Part shown: in pieces, positions 45,301 to 53,877 of the stretch | How positions within the stretch are numbered: the first letter of the stretch is position 1 | Layout: each line of letters starts with the position of its first letter | Source: Hydrogenophaga pseudoflava | GTDB lineage: Bacteria; Pseudomonadota; Gammaproteobacteria; Burkholderiales; Burkholderiaceae_C | Length of the DNA: 64,000 nt | Direction: 5' to 3' | Assembly: GCF_031020795.1 (NCBI RefSeq) | Contig: NZ_JAVHJP010000001.1 | Span: 532,751-596,750, forward strand | Notes under the pieces: generated by a model | Seen by the model: the letters and a program-made list of their open reading frames with translations, nothing else | What the model was told of the DNA's origin: nothing | The model's database searches: none | Translations under genes and position numbers: made by a program

Positions 45301-46287
45301 TCATCGTGAAAGGGCATAAATCGCATCGACCATCCGCGCATTCAGCGGCGCCTGGGCGCCCAGCGACTGCGCCAGCCGCACCACCTCGCCACACAGCTCG
45401 TTGATTTCGGTCGGCCGGCCCGCGGCCACGTCCTCAGCCATGCTGGAACGGGCGTGTGCATCCATGCGCAGCATGCGCAAGGCAAGCAGACGGAACAGCG
45501 GCGTCGGCAGCCGAAGCACCTGCAGGAAGCGTTTCCAGGGCAAGGGCGTGACGCGGTGCGGCTCGATGCGGGCCCGGTGCAGCAGGACCAGCGCCTCCTC
45601 CACCAGATCGGCGTAGCGGCGGCGGTGGCCGGCGTCCAGCAGCTGCGCCTTCAGGGGCAGACCAGACAGCGCTTTGACCGGGTTGTTCAGGTTGAGCAAC
45701 AGCTTGCCCCACTGCACCGGCAGCATGTCGGCGTGCAGGGTCAGCGGCAGCCCGGCGCGCTCAAACACCGGCCGCCAGCCTGCCAGGCGGGCCGACGCGA
45801 GCGCCACCAGTTGCCCCGATGTGGCCTGGTGGAAATGCCCCGGACCGCGCCGCATGATGTTGAACGGCACCATCGCCGGCAACAGGCGGAGCCGAGGCGC
45901 AGCCTGCATCGCCTCCTCAGCCGGGAACAGCCCGTTCTGACAGCACAGCACCAGCGTGTCCCTGGCCACCGTGTGTGCAAGGCGAGCAAGAGCCGGTACC
46001 AGTGCGGGGCGCTTGACACACAAAAGCACCAGCGATGGTCGGCCACCGGCCGGCACGTCCGTGTGCAGCTGCAGGGCCGATGCCGGCACCTCGCTGCGCC
46101 CACCCGAGAGGTCGGTCAGTTGCAGTCCATGGACCGCCAGTTCGTCGAGCACCCCGGGCCGTCCGACGAAACCCACCGGCACCCCGGCCGCCTGCAGACG
46201 GCCACCGAAGTAACAGCCCACCAGGCCCGCACCCATCACCAGCACCGGCCCTGGGACCAGTTCGTCAAGCTGCTCCGGTCGGATCAT
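45301..46287 (-). CDS. Ketopantoate reductase family protein (PanE-like)
   Basis: The 328-residue protein has the NADP-binding start VLVMGAGLVGCYFGGRL, the second-strand residues VGRPG and the catalytic-Lys region LLNLNNPVKALSGLPL, as in 2-dehydropantoate 2-reductase (pantothenate pathway). Family members include other reductases and no pan genes are nearby, so the assignment stays at family level. It overlaps the Mpo1-like gene stop by 4 nt (ATGA) and precedes the membrane protein gene. Confidence 0.88.
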   Translation of the reverse strand: MIRPEQLDELVPGPVLVMGAGLVGCYFGGRLQAAGVPVGFVGRPGVLDELAVHGLQLTDLSGGRSEVPASALQLHTDVPAGGRPSLVLLCVKRPALVPALARLAHTVARDTLVLCCQNGLFPAEEAMQAAPRLRLLPAMVPFNIMRRGPGHFHQATSGQLVALASARLAGWRPVFERAGLPLTLHADMLPVQWGKLLLNLNNPVKALSGLPLKAQLLDAGHRRRYADLVEEALVLLHRARIEPHRVTPLPWKRFLQVLRLPTPLFRLLALRMLRMDAHARSSMAEDVAAGRPTEINELCGEVVRLAQSLGAQAPLNARMVDAIYALSR

Positions 46288-46820
46288 TGGCCACCCGCGA
46301 CCGGGGCGGTGCGGCGCCGCACCGGGCCCGCGGCCTGCTCGATGGACTCGCGCAGGCTGCGCAGCAGGCCCAGCGCCATCAGCAGCTCGGCCAGCACGAA
46401 CATCGGCCCCACGAGCAGGCCGCGCAGGTCGTCAAAGAACGCCGGTTTGCGGCCTTCCCACACATGCCCCACGGCCTGGAACACCCAGCCGACCACAAAG
46501 CTGCCCAGCCCCCAGGTGAGCCAGGTGGCCGTGTCCGCTTCACCGAGGGGATCGGCCAGCGCCACCAGCGCGGCCAGCACCGCCAGGGTGGGCACCGTCA
46601 AAGACCAGCGCCCCTGTCGCAGGTACCAGACGCCCGTGAGCGCCCAGACCAGCCAGTGCGCGCCCGGCAGCAGGGCATCGGCCCCGCCCAGCGGCACGCG
46701 CGCCAGCATCACCGCGATGCCGAAGGCAATCAACGGGATGCCGACAAAGTGGGTCGCGATGTTGCGCGGGTCGCGGTGGTAGCGCGCGTACTCGATCAGC
46801 TGGCGGGTGGCGGTTTCCAT
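46284..46820 (-). CDS. Mpo1/YGL010w-like (DUF962) membrane protein
   Basis: The DUF962 family includes yeast Mpo1, an iron(II)-dependent dioxygenase of 2-hydroxy fatty acids at the ER. The 178-residue bacterial protein has the family's N-terminal YARYHRDPRNIATHFVGIP (with its conserved His residues), the central GWVFQAVGHVWEGRKPA and four to five hydrophobic segments. The His residues fit a metal-binding site, but the substrate here is unknown. The ATG has AAGGAGA upstream. It is divergent from the Crp/Fnr-type gene across a 115-bp region containing an inverted repeat. Confidence 0.85.
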   Translation of the reverse strand: METATRQLIEYARYHRDPRNIATHFVGIPLIAFGIAVMLARVPLGGADALLPGAHWLVWALTGVWYLRQGRWSLTVPTLAVLAALVALADPLGEADTATWLTWGLGSFVVGWVFQAVGHVWEGRKPAFFDDLRGLLVGPMFVLAELLMALGLLRSLRESIEQAAGPVRRRTAPVAGGQ

Positions 46821-46883
46821 GCGTGTCTCCTTGTCGTGGCGGCCGTGAAAGCGGCAAGCATGGCGGCACGGTGCCAGGGCGTC

Positions 46884-46899
46884 TGTCAAAATTTCGACA
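46884..46899. promoter_or_regulatory. Imperfect palindrome TGTCAAAATTTCGACA (possible operator)
   Basis: The 16-bp sequence is its own reverse complement except at two positions. It lies between the divergent Mpo1-like and Crp/Fnr-type genes (64 and 37 bp from the two starts). Its TGTC...GACA arms recall a Crp/Fnr-type half-site, so the neighbouring regulator is a candidate binder. Confidence 0.45.
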
Positions 46900-46935
46900 A
46901 ACCCGCCGCCGCCCCGAAGGCAAACCCAAGCCGCC

Positions 46936-47655
46936 ATGCCCCCGTCCACCCCGGCCCCGCCCGGACTGCACACCGCCCTGGCCAGCGACGAATGGTTCAG
47001 CGCCTGCGACCCGGCGCTGCAGGCAGAGTTGCTGCGCCTGGCCCGGATGCGCCACCTCGCCCCGGGCGAATCGCTGTTCGCGCGTGGCGGCGAGGCCGAC
47101 GGTCTGTGCTGCGTGGTGGCGGGTGCGCTGCGCATCGGAACCCTCAACGCCGAGGGCAACGCGGCGCTGCTCGCGTACCTGGAGCCCTACCAGTGGTTCG
47201 GCGAGATTTCGCTCATCGACGGACGGCCGCGCACCCACGACGCCGTGGCCGACGGCCCCACCCAGGTGCTGGTGGTGCCGCGCGAAGCCTTGCTGCGCTG
47301 GCTGGACGCGCACCCGGCGATGTGGCGCGAACTGGCCCGGCTGGCCTGCCGCAAGCTGCGCGTGCTGTTCATCGCGGTGGAGGAGCTGGCCCAGCTGCCG
47401 CTGGAAGAGCGCGTCTGGCGCCGGCTGCAGCTGGTGGCCCGCGGCTACGGCAGCCGGGAGACCCCGCGACGGCACATCCGCCTGGGGCAGGAGCTGCTGG
47501 CCCAGATGCTGGGCGTGAGCCGCCAGAGCGTCAACAAGGCGCTCAAGACGCTGGAGGCCGGCGGCCGATTGCGGCTGCGCTATGGGGAGATCGAGCTGCT
47601 CACCCCTAATGAAAATCCCGGCTCTCCGGCGCCAGCCGGCCCAGCAAGGGGTTGA
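46936..47655 (+). CDS. Crp/Fnr-family transcriptional regulator
   Basis: The 239-residue protein has a cyclic-nucleotide-binding-type beta-barrel (residues ~35-130, PGESLFARGGEADGLCCVVAG is its core; key part FARGGEADGLC) and a C-terminal helix-turn-helix (QELLAQMLGVSRQSVNKALKTL). Cysteines for an FNR-type [4Fe-4S] cluster are not arranged as in FNR, so the effector is unclear. It overlaps the convergent dnaE2 gene by 50 bp at its 3' end. The palindrome just upstream suggests autoregulation. Confidence 0.9.
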   Translation: MPPSTPAPPGLHTALASDEWFSACDPALQAELLRLARMRHLAPGESLFARGGEADGLCCVVAGALRIGTLNAEGNAALLAYLEPYQWFGEISLIDGRPRTHDAVADGPTQVLVVPREALLRWLDAHPAMWRELARLACRKLRVLFIAVEELAQLPLEERVWRRLQLVARGYGSRETPRRHIRLGQELLAQMLGVSRQSVNKALKTLEAGGRLRLRYGEIELLTPNENPGSPAPAGPARG

Positions 47656-50600
47656 GGTTTTCCAGCCGGCCGGCGATGAGGTTGCAGACCTCGCCGTCGC
47701 GTTGCCATACGCCGTGCACCGCCAGCAGGCGGGAGCCGGTGAGTTCGGCGCGCTGGCGCTGGCGCAGCGCGCGCCAGACGATGACCTGCACGGTGCCGGT
47801 TTCGTCCTCCAGCGTCACGAAGACCACACCCTGCGAGGTGCCGGGCTGCTGGCGGCAGGTGACGATGCCGCAGGCGCGCACCAGGCGGCCATCGGGCGCG
47901 TCTTTGAGCTGCGCCGCGGTCATGAAGCGGCGCTTGGTCAGCCGCTCGCGCAGCAGGGCCAGTGGGTGGCGGCGCAAGGTCAGGCCGGTGGACGCGTAGT
48001 CCCAGACGATCGCTTCGCCTTCGGGGGCTTCGTCCAAATCCAGAGTGGCTTCGTTGACCGGGGCGCGGCGCAGGAGGGCGGGCGCGGCCTGCAGGGCGGA
48101 GGCGTCCCAGACCTGCTGGCGGCGGTGGCCGGCCAGGCTTTGCAGCGCATCCGCGGCGGCAAGGTGCTGCAAGGCCTGCCGGTCGAGTGGTGCGCGCAGC
48201 GCGAGGTCTTCGGTGCTGGCGAACGGCCTCTGCATCCGTGCAGCGCTGATGCGTTGGGCGTCTTCCTTCGAGAGTCCGCTCACCAGCCGCAGCCCCAGCC
48301 GCACCGCTGGCTGGCCGGGCGCCTCGGGCGCAGGCATGTCTTCGAGCGTGCAGTCCCAGTCGCTGTGGCCCACGTCGGCCGGGCGCACCACCACGCCGTG
48401 GCGCTGCGCGTCCTGCACCAGCTGGCTGGGGGTGTAGAAGCCCAGCGGCTGGCTGTTGAGCATGGCGGCCAGGAATTCGGCCGGATGGTGGCGCTTGATC
48501 CAGCAGCTGTCGTAGACCAGCAGCGCGAAGCTGACCGCATGGCTTTCGGGGAAGCCGTAGCTGGAGAAGCCCTTGACCTGCTCGACCACGCGCTGCGCGA
48601 ATTCCAGCGGGTAGTTGTTGCGCGTCATGCCGTCGATGAGGCGGTGTTCGTAGGCGCCCAGACCGCCGTTGCGCCGCCACGCGCCCATGGCGCGGCGCAG
48701 GCCGTCGGCCTCGCCGGGCGTGAAGTCGGCCGCGATCATGGCGATCTGCATGCACTGCTCCTGGAACACCGGCACACCCAGCGTGCGCTCCAGAGCGGCC
48801 TCCAGGCCCTTGGGGTATTCCACCTCCTCCTTGCCCTGGCGCCGCCGCAGGTAGGGGTGGACCGCGCCACCCTGAATGGGACCGGGCCGCACCAGCGCGA
48901 CCTCGACCACCAGGTCGTAGAAGGTGCGCGGTCGCAGGCGCGGCAGCATGGCCATCTGTGCGCGGCTCTCGATCTGGAACACGCCCACCGTGTCGGCGGC
49001 GCAGATCATGTCGAAGGTGGCTTCGTCCTTGTCGGGAATCGTGTGGATGGGCATGGGCCGGCCACGCCGCCGGCCGATGAAGTCCAGCGACTTGCGGATG
49101 GCCGTCAGCATGCCCAGGGCCAGCACATCCACCTTGAGCAGGCCCATGGCGTCGAGGTCGTCCTTGTCCCACTGGATCACCGTGCGGTCGGGCATGGACG
49201 CGTTTTCGATCGGCACCAGCCGCGCCAGCGGCCCGCTGGTGAGCACGAAGCCGCCGGTGTGTTGCGAGAGGTGGCGCGGGAAACCCAGCAATTGCTTGAC
49301 CAGGGTGACGAACTGGCGCGCCGCCACACTGTCCGGGTCCAGGCCGGCTTCGCGCAGGCGCGTGTCGGCCAGACCGTCTTCGTCCCACCAGCGGTGGTCG
49401 CGCGCCAGTCGCTCGATCAGCGCGTCGTCAAAGCCCAGTGCCTTGCCGACGTCGCGCACGGTGCTGCGCGGGCGGTAGCGGATGACGGTGGCGGTGAGCG
49501 CGGCGCGGTCGCGCCCGTACTTTCTGTAGAGGTACTGGATGACCTCTTCGCGCCGTTCGTGCTCGAAGTCCACGTCGATGTCGGGTGGCTCGTTGCGCTC
49601 CTTCGAGAGGAAACGTTCGAACAGCAACGAGGAACGCGCCGGGTCCACCGCCGTCACGCCCAGGCAGTAGCAGACCGCGCTGTTGGCCGCCGAGCCGCGG
49701 CCCTGGCAGAGGATGCCCTGCGAGCGCGCGTAAGCCACGATGTCGTGCACGGTGAGGAAGTAGTGCTCGTAGCCGAGTTCGGTGATGAGGGCCAGCTCGT
49801 GTTCGATCTGATCGCGCACTTTCGGCGGCACGCCCTCGGGCCAGTGGCTGGCGGCACCGGCTTCGGTCAGGTCGCGCAGGTGCTGCGCCGGCGTGCGCCC
49901 CGGTGGCACCACCTCGGCCGGGTACTGGTAGCGCAGCTCGTCCAGCGACCAGCCCGCGCAACGCCCGGCGATGCGCAGGGTTTCGGCCAGCAGCTCGGGA
50001 GGAAAGCTCTGCGCCAGCCGCACGCGGGTGCGCAGGTGCTGCTCGGCGTTGGGTGTGAGCGCAAAGCCGCAGGCCGTCAGCGGCCTGCCGATGCGGATGG
50101 CGGTGAGCACGTCCTGCAGCGGCTTGCGCGAGCGCACGTGCATGTGCACATCGCCCACCGCCACCAGCGGCACCGCCGTGAGTGCGCCGGCCTCGCGCAG
50201 GCGGTGCAGGTGGATCGCGTCGTCCAGCCGGCCCAGCTGTGTCACGCCCAGCCAGCAGCGCCCCAGGAAAGCGCCCAGCAGCCAGCGCGCGGTGGTGTCG
50301 CACTGATCTTGCGTGGCGCCGCGCGGCGGCACGGCGATGGCCAGGCAGTCGGCCAGGGCCGCAGACTCCACATCGCCGAGCCGCAGCCGGTACGTGCCCT
50401 TGTCGGCCGAGCGCCGCAGCCGCGTGATGAGCTCGCAGAGGTTGCCGTAGCCCTGAAGGCTCGTGGCCAGCAGCGCCAGCGTGAAGTCGCCGGTGGGGCC
50501 ATCGCTGGCCTGCACGCTGAACTGGCTGCCCACGATGAGCGGCAGTCCGTGTTTTTTGGCGGCCACATGGGCCTGAGCGATGCCCGCCATCGAACACTCG

Positions 50601-50728
50601 TCGGTGATGGCCAGCGCAGCGTAGCCCATGGCTTTGGCGCGCTCGACCAGTTCGCCCGGGTGGCTGGCGCCGCGCAGGAAGCTGAAGTTGGAACAGCACA
50701 GCAGCTCGCCGTAACCGGGCAGGGACAT
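47606..50728 (-). CDS. dnaE2: Error-prone DNA polymerase DnaE2 (ImuC)
   Basis: DnaE2 is the C-family polymerase of the ImuA-ImuB-DnaE2 translesion mutasome. The 1040-residue protein has an N-terminal PHP domain (LLCCSNFSFLRGASHP), the palm-domain catalytic acids in PDIDVDFEHERREEV and LLKVDVLALG, a helix-hairpin-helix region and a C-terminal OB-fold (VRACGIVTCRQQPGT). It is shorter than replicative DnaE (~1160) and lacks the tau-binding tail. It follows imuB by 9 nt, so imuA-imuB-dnaE2 is one SOS operon. Confidence 0.95.
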   Translation of the reverse strand: MSLPGYGELLCCSNFSFLRGASHPGELVERAKAMGYAALAITDECSMAGIAQAHVAAKKHGLPLIVGSQFSVQASDGPTGDFTLALLATSLQGYGNLCELITRLRRSADKGTYRLRLGDVESAALADCLAIAVPPRGATQDQCDTTARWLLGAFLGRCWLGVTQLGRLDDAIHLHRLREAGALTAVPLVAVGDVHMHVRSRKPLQDVLTAIRIGRPLTACGFALTPNAEQHLRTRVRLAQSFPPELLAETLRIAGRCAGWSLDELRYQYPAEVVPPGRTPAQHLRDLTEAGAASHWPEGVPPKVRDQIEHELALITELGYEHYFLTVHDIVAYARSQGILCQGRGSAANSAVCYCLGVTAVDPARSSLLFERFLSKERNEPPDIDVDFEHERREEVIQYLYRKYGRDRAALTATVIRYRPRSTVRDVGKALGFDDALIERLARDHRWWDEDGLADTRLREAGLDPDSVAARQFVTLVKQLLGFPRHLSQHTGGFVLTSGPLARLVPIENASMPDRTVIQWDKDDLDAMGLLKVDVLALGMLTAIRKSLDFIGRRRGRPMPIHTIPDKDEATFDMICAADTVGVFQIESRAQMAMLPRLRPRTFYDLVVEVALVRPGPIQGGAVHPYLRRRQGKEEVEYPKGLEAALERTLGVPVFQEQCMQIAMIAADFTPGEADGLRRAMGAWRRNGGLGAYEHRLIDGMTRNNYPLEFAQRVVEQVKGFSSYGFPESHAVSFALLVYDSCWIKRHHPAEFLAAMLNSQPLGFYTPSQLVQDAQRHGVVVRPADVGHSDWDCTLEDMPAPEAPGQPAVRLGLRLVSGLSKEDAQRISAARMQRPFASTEDLALRAPLDRQALQHLAAADALQSLAGHRRQQVWDASALQAAPALLRRAPVNEATLDLDEAPEGEAIVWDYASTGLTLRRHPLALLRERLTKRRFMTAAQLKDAPDGRLVRACGIVTCRQQPGTSQGVVFVTLEDETGTVQVIVWRALRQRQRAELTGSRLLAVHGVWQRDGEVCNLIAGRLENLNPLLGRLAPESRDFH

Positions 50729-50737
50729 TGCAGGCCT

Positions 50738-52045
50738 TCAGGCGAACACACCGTGCAGGAACCAGGCCGGTTCGTCGGCCAGGCGTGTCTGGAACACCCA
50801 CAGCACCCCCGCCAGCGGCGAGCGGGCGACCCAGTAGTCGCGCACCGCGTGTCGGGCCTGTCCGGCGGTTTCGTCGCGGTCCCACCAGCCGCCCTCCACC
50901 CTCTGCGGTCCCAGCAGCAGCTGCAACTCGCCCTGGTAGATCGGCCGGTGCTGGCGTACCAGCAGCTTCAGCGGCCGCGCCAGCAGCAGGGTCGGCTGCG
51001 GGCCGGCGGGCTGCACCGGCCAGGCCTCGCGCGGCAAGACCTGCGCCGCCGGCTGCCAGCGACCCATCGCCTCGGGCCGGTGGTCCTCGCACAGCACCGG
51101 TCGGACCACCCGGTCCTCGCCCAGCCGCGCCGCCAGCCGCTCCAGCACCTGGGCCAGCGGCTCCTGGCTGCGGGCGTCGCCGGGCAGCCACGAGGCGCTC
51201 TGCGGCGCCAGCGGCACCACGCCCTCGGCCGTCAGCCGCAGGTCACCGACCGGCGCGGCCAGCACCACATGCGACAGGTGCTCGGCCAGCAGACGCGCGA
51301 GGTGCCCCGCCTCGCGCGTGGCTTCGGCCGTGCGCACGGTCAGTTGCCCGCCCTCGCCCACCCCGCGCGAGCGCATCGCGTCGTGCGCCCAGTGCAGGGT
51401 GAAGGCGGTCACGCCGCTGTGGCGTGCGGCCAGCCAGGCCGAAAGCTGCAACAGCAGGCGGCGCGCGCCGGACACCAGCGCACCCGCGTCGTCGACCCGG
51501 TGCGGCAGCTCCAGCCGCGCATCGAACACCGCCGGCAGTACGACCCAGACATGCGTCTCGGGCGCGCGACCGTAGGCCTGGTCCAGCGCCGCCAGCAGCG
51601 CCGCATCGAAACGCCGCGCCAGACCCGCGCGCGGCAGCCGCCGCACATCGCCCAGGGTGCGGCAGCCGATGCGCGACAGGGTCGGCAGGTGCGGCCGCAC
51701 GACGCTCAGGGTGGCCATCGGCAGCGCGTCCAGCGCGCGCTCCAGCGGCGCCGACACGCCGTCTTCCACTCCCGCCCGCGCCAGCGCCAGCGCCGCCAGG
51801 GCGTTGGGTGCCCAGGCCAGTGCCACCGCGCCCAGTTCGCAGGCCCCGGGCCACAGCCGCTCACGCAGCGCCGCCCGCCCGCCGAACAGGCGCAGGCTCG
51901 CCCCCACCTCCAGCAACACGGCCTCTTCGGCGACGGCGACACGGGGCGTGAACTGCAGCGCCCAGACCGCCAGCGCCTGCAGCGCCGCGTCAGTGGGGGA
52001 CGGCGGGTCGTCGGTGCTCGGCAGTCGGAGTGCGGACCACAGCAT
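50738..52045 (-). CDS. imuB: ImuB, Y-family polymerase-like protein
   Basis: ImuB is a catalytically dead Y-family homologue that bridges DnaE2 to the beta clamp. The 435-residue protein starts MLWSALRLP and has the Y-family-type N-domain (ALQFTPRVAVAEEAVLLEVGASLRLF is its core; key part EEAVLLEVGASLRLFGG). The acidic active-site residues of true Y polymerases are absent in the usual positions. The gene overlaps imuA by 56 bp and is 9 nt before dnaE2. Confidence 0.9.
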   Translation of the reverse strand: MLWSALRLPSTDDPPSPTDAALQALAVWALQFTPRVAVAEEAVLLEVGASLRLFGGRAALRERLWPGACELGAVALAWAPNALAALALARAGVEDGVSAPLERALDALPMATLSVVRPHLPTLSRIGCRTLGDVRRLPRAGLARRFDAALLAALDQAYGRAPETHVWVVLPAVFDARLELPHRVDDAGALVSGARRLLLQLSAWLAARHSGVTAFTLHWAHDAMRSRGVGEGGQLTVRTAEATREAGHLARLLAEHLSHVVLAAPVGDLRLTAEGVVPLAPQSASWLPGDARSQEPLAQVLERLAARLGEDRVVRPVLCEDHRPEAMGRWQPAAQVLPREAWPVQPAGPQPTLLLARPLKLLVRQHRPIYQGELQLLLGPQRVEGGWWDRDETAGQARHAVRDYWVARSPLAGVLWVFQTRLADEPAWFLHGVFA

Positions 52046-52757
52046 GGTCGACCTCGCGGGGAAGGGCCGTTTGGCCCAGGTTCAGCAGCCGGGGTGGCAG
52101 CACCGCCGACAGCCCGGCCGGCAGCGCCGGCAGGTGCAGGGTGTGCGCCAGCGGCGGCCCTTTGCGCTTGACCACGTCGACCGACAGGGCCCAGCCCTCA
52201 CCCGGACGCACCAGCAGACGCAGGGGTGCCGCCGAGGATTCGCGCGCCGCGCCAGCCGGCCGGCACAGCCACACCGGGCCTTCGTGGGCACTGGCCAGCA
52301 CCTGCAGACGCCGCAGCTGCGCCGGCCGCGCCTGGGGCAGCCAGGCCAGCACCGCCCCGCAGGCCCCGGCCTTGACCAGCTGCTCGGTGGCCCAGAGGCG
52401 CTCGGCAGGGCCATCGGCCCGCACCCAGACCAGGTGCCGGGCCGTGATGCCGTGCGGCAGCAGGCCCGGCAGGTGCGGCGGCTGGGGTGGCCCGATCAGC
52501 GCCACGCTGCGCCCGGAGGCACCCACCCGCCCCAATGCGTGTCCCAGCAGGCGGAACTCCAGGGCGCCTGCGGGACTCAGCAACAGCTCGGTGAGACCGA
52601 AACCGGGCCAGCCCCCGCCTGGCAAGGCCGCGTCCAGCGCCTCGAACCCGCTGGCGCAGCTGGCGGTGACCGGCCGGCCCAGCGCATCGCCGCGCCAGAC
52701 GAGGGCGGACAGGCTGGCCGGCAGATCGCCGGACGGGCGGGGGAACGTGGGGGGCAT
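51990..52757 (-). CDS. imuA: ImuA, RecA-like mutasome factor
   Basis: ImuA is a RecA-related accessory protein of the ImuA-ImuB-DnaE2 mutasome. The 255-residue protein has the core FEALDAALPGGGWPGFGLTEL (Walker A-like position, cited as GGGWPGFGLTE), SVALIGPPQPPHLPGLLPHG and a low-complexity Arg/Pro tail (TPTAEHRRPAVPH). The P-loop is degenerate, as in the family. A LexA box (52779-52794) lies 22 bp before the ATG, which is the promoter-proximal site expected for SOS control. It is divergent from rpoH. Confidence 0.9.
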   Translation of the reverse strand: MPPTFPRPSGDLPASLSALVWRGDALGRPVTASCASGFEALDAALPGGGWPGFGLTELLLSPAGALEFRLLGHALGRVGASGRSVALIGPPQPPHLPGLLPHGITARHLVWVRADGPAERLWATEQLVKAGACGAVLAWLPQARPAQLRRLQVLASAHEGPVWLCRPAGAARESSAAPLRLLVRPGEGWALSVDVVKRKGPPLAHTLHLPALPAGLSAVLPPRLLNLGQTALPREVDHAVVRTPTAEHRRPAVPH

Positions 52758-52778
52758 GGCGGCAACGGGATTCGAATA

Positions 52779-52794
52779 CTGTTTTTATGTACAG
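52779..52794 (-). promoter_or_regulatory. LexA (SOS) box
   Basis: CTGT-N8-ACAG (spacer TTTTATGT on the plus strand) matches the proteobacterial LexA consensus CTGT(N8)ACAG. It lies 22-37 bp before the imuA ATG, where repressor binding would block the promoter of imuA-imuB-dnaE2. Confidence 0.9.
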
Positions 52795-52850
52795 TAAAAG
52801 AAAACGAACCGATTGTCCACTCCCTGTATCACGGTCATGGAACCATTCAA

Positions 52851-52877
52851 TTAGCACTCACTCATAGAGAGTGCTAA
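52851..52877. promoter_or_regulatory. CIRCE element (HrcA operator)
   Basis: TTAGCACTC, a 9-bp spacer and GAGTGCTAA form a perfect 9-bp inverted repeat, the complete CIRCE consensus. It lies 33 bp before the rpoH ATG. Confidence 0.95.
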
Positions 52878-52910
52878 CATTTCTGCAAGACCACTGAGGA
52901 GGTTCTTCAC

Positions 52911-53867
52911 ATGTCCCCCACCCTGCTCGCCCCCGCCGCCCTGCCGTCAACCACACTGGCCGCTGCCAGTCCGTGGAGCCGCTCGCTGACGCTGCCGGCC
53001 CTGGGCAACCTGGACGCGTACATCTCCGCGGTCAACCGCATGCCGCTGCTGACACTGGAAGAAGAGCAAAACGCGGCCCGCCGCCTGCGCGACCACAACG
53101 ACATTGAAGCCGCCGGCCAGCTGGTAATGTCGCACCTTCGCCTGGTGGTCTCCATCGCCCGCCAGTACTTGGGCTACGGCCTGCCCCACGGCGACCTGAT
53201 CCAGGAAGGCAACGTCGGCCTCATGAAAGCCGTCAAGCGCTTCGACCCCGACCAGGGCGTGCGCCTGGTGAGCTACGCGATCCACTGGATCAAGGCCGAG
53301 ATCCACGAATACATCCTGAAGAACTGGCGCATGGTCAAGGTTGCCACGACCAAGGCCCAGCGCAAGCTGTTCTTCAACCTGCGCTCGATGAAGCAGGGCT
53401 TCCGCGCGGAAGCCGCCGAAGGCGACACCCACCGCGAGGGCCTGTCGGACAGCGAGATCGACGTGGTCGCACGGGACCTCAAGGTCAAGCCGGAGGAAGT
53501 GCGCGAGATGGAGACGCGCCTGTCCGGCGGCGACGTGGTGCTCGATCCCTCGCCGGCGGACGACGGTGAAGAGACCTACGGCCCGATCGCCTGGCTGGCC
53601 GACGCCAACCACGAGCCGACCGCGATGATCGAATCGGCCCAGCGCGACGTGCTGGCCACCGAAGGCATCGCACGCGCCATGGGCGAGCTCGACGACCGCT
53701 CGCGCCGCATCGTGACCGAGCGCTGGCTCCGGGTGAACGACGACGGTTCGGGCGGCATGACGCTGCACGAGTTGGCGGCCGAGTACGGCGTGAGCGCCGA
53801 ACGCATCCGCCAGATCGAGGTGGCGGCCATGAAGAAGATGCGCAAGGCGCTGGCCGAATTCGCCTGA
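52911..53867 (+). CDS. rpoH: RNA polymerase sigma-32 (heat-shock) factor
   Basis: RpoH directs transcription of heat-shock genes. The 318-residue protein has the sigma-70 core regions: region 2 (NAARRLRDHNDIEAAGQL, SHLRLVVSIARQYLGYG, IQEGNVGLMKAVKRFD), the RpoH box (QRKLFFNLRSMKQGF) and region 4.2 (LHELAAEYGVSAERIRQIE). AGGAGG lies 8 nt before the ATG. A perfect CIRCE upstream implies HrcA repression in addition to any post-transcriptional control. A few bp downstream the metallophosphoesterase gene converges on it. Confidence 0.96.
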   Translation: MSPTLLAPAALPSTTLAAASPWSRSLTLPALGNLDAYISAVNRMPLLTLEEEQNAARRLRDHNDIEAAGQLVMSHLRLVVSIARQYLGYGLPHGDLIQEGNVGLMKAVKRFDPDQGVRLVSYAIHWIKAEIHEYILKNWRMVKVATTKAQRKLFFNLRSMKQGFRAEAAEGDTHREGLSDSEIDVVARDLKVKPEEVREMETRLSGGDVVLDPSPADDGEETYGPIAWLADANHEPTAMIESAQRDVLATEGIARAMGELDDRSRRIVTERWLRVNDDGSGGMTLHELAAEYGVSAERIRQIEVAAMKKMRKALAEFA

Positions 53868-53877
53868 ACCGGCGCCC

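Noticed and set aside
47582-52171. A 1529-codon plus-strand open frame antisense to dnaE2-imuB-imuA
   Set aside because: It is a shadow of high-G+C coding sequence: it matches no family, is full of Gln/Arg/His/Ala shadows and overlaps three clearly recognised genes in the opposite direction.
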